Shown here one piece after another: positions 60,846-64,000 of a DNA stretch of 64,000 nt; positions within the stretch are counted from its first letter, which is position 1; every line of letters starts with the position of its first letter. Source of the stretch: Cavia porcellus (taxonomy: Eukaryota > Chordata > Mammalia > Rodentia > Caviidae); NCBI RefSeq assembly GCF_034190915.1, contig NW_026947489.1:56420001-56484000 (forward strand), in the 5' to 3' direction. Position numbers and translations under genes: made by a program. The notes under the pieces are model-generated. The model was given only the letters and a program-made list of their open reading frames with translations. It was not told the origin of the DNA and made no database searches.

Positions 60846-61884
60846 TCTCTTCTTGTCCCTTCTTGTCCCCTCTGTATCTGGTCTAAGAAGGGAGCCTTGC
60901 CAGCCACCTGGCCATGTCCATCCACCTGTTCCCCATGCCCTCATTTGGATTGGATCTGTGTCTCGCTGGTGTTTGTGGCACAGAACTGGTGTGGCTGGTG
61001 CTTGCTAGCACCCTCTGCCCTGTGAGCTAGGCAGTTCTGTGACACCCTGCTCCACGCTCTGGTTATTGTCAGTCTCTCAGTTAGGACAGGGTGTGGGAGG
61101 TGTGTGCATGATCCACTCAAAGCCCCCCAACTCCTTGGTGGGTCCTTGGTGGACCCTTAGGTCATTGCTGGCAGGGTGGGTGAATCTGGAAGACTAGTTG
61201 GTTTCCTTGGAGGAAAAATAAAAGTGTCAATCATGTGAAATAGGACTTTAAAATCACCAGCCCCTGTGCCTGCAGGTTCTGTAAGCAGCAAGACAGTGGT
61301 CCTGAGAGCCTTTCCGTGTGTCATATGTGCACATGCCCGCCTGCCTGCCTGGCTTAGCCCCCAGGCTGGGAAGCTGCCCTTGGAATGGAATTGCGCTCTT
61401 ACTGTCCTCTTTGCTTAAGCCTTGGCCCTCTGGACAGCATCACTATCGTGCCCACCCCCCTTCATACCCTGACCTCACAATCCTGGGGCCTCACACGACT
61501 TCCTCCACCCCTGATAGCCAGCTGAGGTACCCCTGCTCCTCCCTCTGGATATGTCCTCAGCATTGGCCGCCACCAGTTTGTCATTCATAAAGTGACATCG
61601 TATTGCAGGTGGCTCTCAGCTGCCTGGCACACAGTGACCAGTGTGAATGGTCTGACACAGTGACCAGCTAATCTCTGATCAGTTGATGCCAAAGCAAAGT
61701 GCTGGTGAGAGTGGGCAGCAGGGAGTGGGAACCAGCTGTGCCTACTGACACCATGGCTTCCCTGGCCTTAACTTCCATTGCCTTTCTTGCCTGATACTAA
61801 AAGCTTAGGGCCTGTGGTTGCAGTCAAGATGCTCTCTAGAAACCACATTAAATTTAGAAAAATAGAGAGCTTTAGTTGTCTTTT

Positions 61885-62095
61885 TGTGGTGTAGTACTCA
61901 AGACTGAAACCGGAGCCTTCACACTGAGCTGCATTCCCAGCCTCCTTTCTGCATTTTTCTTTCTTTTTTTTTTTTTTGAAACACCATCTTCCTAAATTAC
62001 TAACTTACCCCGGCTGTGCTCAAATTTAGGCCTTCCTGCCTCAGCTTCCCAGAGTGCTGGGATTATAGGGTGCATCACCACACCCAGTTTAGAAA
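61885..62095 (-). mobile_element. B1-ID SINE, antisense
   Basis: actgagctgcattcccagcc, then cctcagcttcccagagtgct and catcaccacacccag. Confidence 0.75.
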
Positions 62096-62508
62096 ACATT
62101 TTTTGAGTAAGTGAAGTAGAGCAGGGTGCTGTTCTTAGGCTTTGCATAGACACCTTTATCCTAGTAAGGAAGCAAAGGACATTTGTGATGGTGGTGGCTT
62201 GTTGTCTGTATAGAAATAAATCTTACCTTTTAAAGATGTGTGCCTCGATGAGGTTGGTAAGGATGGATTTGTGTCCCCTCTCCTGACTTGACAGAGTCAG
62301 GTTGGACAGAACTGGCCAAGTTGGCCCTGTGTTGCAAGCAGCATGGCTGTCACTACCAGGACCAGCCAGGGCCACTCCCCTCAGGCAAGGGCCTGTGCCC
62401 TCCTGTGTCTCAGGCCTTGATGTCCTGGGTGCTGGCTCTGGCAGTACAGGCCTTTGGGTAGGCATCAGGCCTGAGAAAGGCCCACCTGACTCAGCTGTCT
62501 CTCCTCAG

Positions 62509-62674
62509 GGACCCGAGGGCCTTCCAGGCAGGAACCAGAGCGAGGCCTCTTGGCACTGGCCTGAGAATACCCAAAGGTGCCTGTTTTAGGGGAGCAGCGG
62601 CTGACCTCCAGTGACACCCACACCCCTGTGACAGCCCTTCCAGGGCCCAAGCCATCCAAACCAACTGGTTTCAT
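62509..62674 (+). promoter_or_regulatory. LRRC61: LRRC61 5' UTR part of the coding exon
   Basis: Acceptor CTGTCTCTCCTCAG ends at 62508, giving a 166-nt leader before the ATG. Confidence 0.65.
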
Positions 62675-63454
62675 ATGGAGCCTCCAGACAAGAAACCAGG
62701 AGAGGCAGCTGGGCCACGAATTACGCCCCAGCTGCTGAAGTCCTACACGGGTGAGTTCGCCCTAGAGTCCATCCTGCTACTGAAGTTGCAAGGCCTTGGG
62801 CTGACGGACCTGGGCTGCTTGGGAGAGTGCCTGGGCCTCGAGTGGCTGGACCTGTCGGGCAATATGCTGACCCAGCTGGGCCCCCTGGCCTCCTTGCGCC
62901 AGCTGACCGTGCTCAATGTCTCCAATAATCGGCTAACTGGGCTGGAGCCTCTGGCCACCTGTGAGAACCTGCAGAGTCTCAACGCTGCGGGCAACCTACT
63001 AGCCACACCCGGCCAGCTGCAGTGCCTGGCTGGGCTGCAGAACCTGGAGTACCTGCGCCTCCGGGACTCTTTGGCCCGGCTCAGCAACCCACTGTGTGCC
63101 AGCTCATCCTACTGGGCTGCGGTCAAGGAGCTGCTGCCCGGCCTGAAAGTCATCGATGGGGAGCGCGTGAGTGGCCGTGGCAGTGAGCTCTATCAGCTGT
63201 GCCGGGACCTGGACAGCTCCCTGCACCCCAGCTCCAGCCCTGGCCCCAGAGCCATAGAGGCCCAGCCCTGGGTGGAGCCTGGGTACTGGGAGTCCTGGCC
63301 TCCCCGGAGCAGTTCTATCCTGGAGGAGGCCTGCAGACAGTTCCAGGACACACTGCAGGAGTGCCAAGACCTGGACCGCCAGGCCAGTGACAGTCTGGCC
63401 CGGGCTGAGCAGGCTCTTAGCCCCAAAGGCTCTGGCTCTTCTTTTGTCTTCTGA
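62675..63454 (+). CDS. LRRC61: leucine-rich repeat-containing protein 61
   Basis: A single coding exon of 259 aa, the length remembered for human LRRC61. The start MEPPDKKPGEA and end SSFVF match the family. About four to five leucine-rich repeats span residues 25-130 (LLLKLQGLGLTDLGCLGECL, LEWLDLSGNML, LTVLNVSNNRLTGL, LQSLNAAGNLL, LEYLRLRDSL). They are followed by an LRR cap (NPLCASSSYWAAVKELLPGL) and an acidic, helix-prone C-terminus (ILEEACRQFQDTLQECQDLD). There is no signal peptide or membrane segment, so it is probably cytoplasmic. The molecular function is not established. TGA is at 63452-63454. Confidence 0.96.
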   Translation: MEPPDKKPGEAAGPRITPQLLKSYTGEFALESILLLKLQGLGLTDLGCLGECLGLEWLDLSGNMLTQLGPLASLRQLTVLNVSNNRLTGLEPLATCENLQSLNAAGNLLATPGQLQCLAGLQNLEYLRLRDSLARLSNPLCASSSYWAAVKELLPGLKVIDGERVSGRGSELYQLCRDLDSSLHPSSSPGPRAIEAQPWVEPGYWESWPPRSSSILEEACRQFQDTLQECQDLDRQASDSLARAEQALSPKGSGSSFVF

Positions 63455-63965
63455 ATAGGCCCTGTGGCCTCAATGCCTGCAGTTCCTTTCCTCTTCTGCA
63501 TGCTGACCCCTCACACTGGCCACTGACCCTGCAAGCTCAGCTGTGGGTTCATCTATCCCTATCCTGAGAGCCACGCCCTCCTCTACCCTCCCCCATCCTT
63601 GCTCCACATGGGGCAGGACAGAGCTCTCAAGCAGCCTCTAGTAGAGTTGTGCTCACGGGCAGCTGGCACATACACTGAGAGGAAAGGGGTGCTGAGCCCA
63701 GGATCACAGCAGCTGCCACTCTTGGCTGTCAGCCTGAGACTTGGCGCACAGGGTTACTTCTGCTCACGGTATGGTGAGGAGGGCTGGAGTAGCAAGCCAG
63801 CCAGCCCTGCAGAGCCCAGGCATGGCTGGTACTAGGGCACATCGACCTTCCACACCTGCCTGTGCAGAGGACAGTAGTCCACTCTGCCCAGCCTGTGCTT
63901 CCCTGGAGCCGACCCTACATGCTTACCCCAGTCTATTAAACTTCTGTGAATTTGTTTGTCTATGC
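63455..63965 (+). promoter_or_regulatory. LRRC61: LRRC61 3' UTR and poly(A) signal
   Basis: ATTAAA at 63935-63940 with a GT-rich downstream element (tgaatttgtttgtctatgc). Confidence 0.7.
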
Positions 63966-64000
63966 TGGTCTGTGGTGTTCTGCCTCAGCCTGCATAAGAG

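Larger units (their letters stand above)
57950..62508 (+). other. ZBED6CL 3' region and LRRC61 intron
   Basis: No further coding region is seen. SINE copies lie at about 58340-58520, 60780-60845 and 61885-62095. A candidate poly(A) signal for ZBED6CL is AATAAA at 61217-61222; an earlier AATAAA at about 58446 lies inside a SINE. Confidence 0.5.

Overview
The window is mammalian nuclear DNA: multi-exon genes with GT/AG introns, KRAB zinc-finger sequence, CpG-rich promoters, an L1 fragment and about thirty SINE copies. The SINEs are tRNA-derived ID-type units and B1-like units, often joined as B1-ID composites, which points to a rodent. The ZNF862 reading frame is intact, whereas I remember the mouse copy as a pseudogene, so a non-murid rodent (beaver- or squirrel-like) is my best but uncertain guess. 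The gene order SSPO - ZNF862 - ATP6V0E2 - ZBED6CL/LRRC61, all on the + strand, is that of human 7q36.1.

Layout. 1-4.15 kb: the last exons of SSPO (SCO-spondin), encoding a TIL-like segment, a VWC-like segment and the C-terminal cystine knot. 4.15-7.4 kb: intergenic, with an antisense L1 remnant and SINEs. 7.8-35.3 kb: ZNF862, eight coding exons (1130 codons), made of a duplicated KRAB + spacer + TTF-type-finger module followed by a hAT-transposase-derived body. Its first intron holds a degraded gammaretrovirus-like provirus on the minus strand (8581-16829) with both LTRs, a 4-bp target duplication, and gag/protease/RT/RNase H remnants. 38.4-39.1 kb: a 700-bp retroposed element with a 15-bp target duplication and 124-bp tandem units at its 5' end. 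40.4-45.4 kb: ATP6V0E2 (81 aa, three coding exons). 49.6-50.2 kb: a CpG-rich promoter with a non-coding first exon. 54.7-57.95 kb: a long ZBED6CL-like open frame with one BED finger and a hAT body. 62.5-63.95 kb: the LRRC61 coding exon (259 aa).

Functionally the genes are unrelated neighbours: a secreted Reissner-fibre glycoprotein, two domesticated hAT transposases (one fused to KRAB domains, one with a BED finger), a small V-ATPase membrane subunit and a leucine-rich-repeat protein. The most notable points are the uninterrupted ~1046-aa ZBED6CL-like frame (the human entry, as I remember it, covers only the C-terminal part), the three-exon module duplication in ZNF862 with loss of a putative catalytic Asp, the provirus with a nested retroposed insert, and the 700-bp tandem-unit retroposon. 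All identifications rest on reading the sequence and remembered family features; no search was run.
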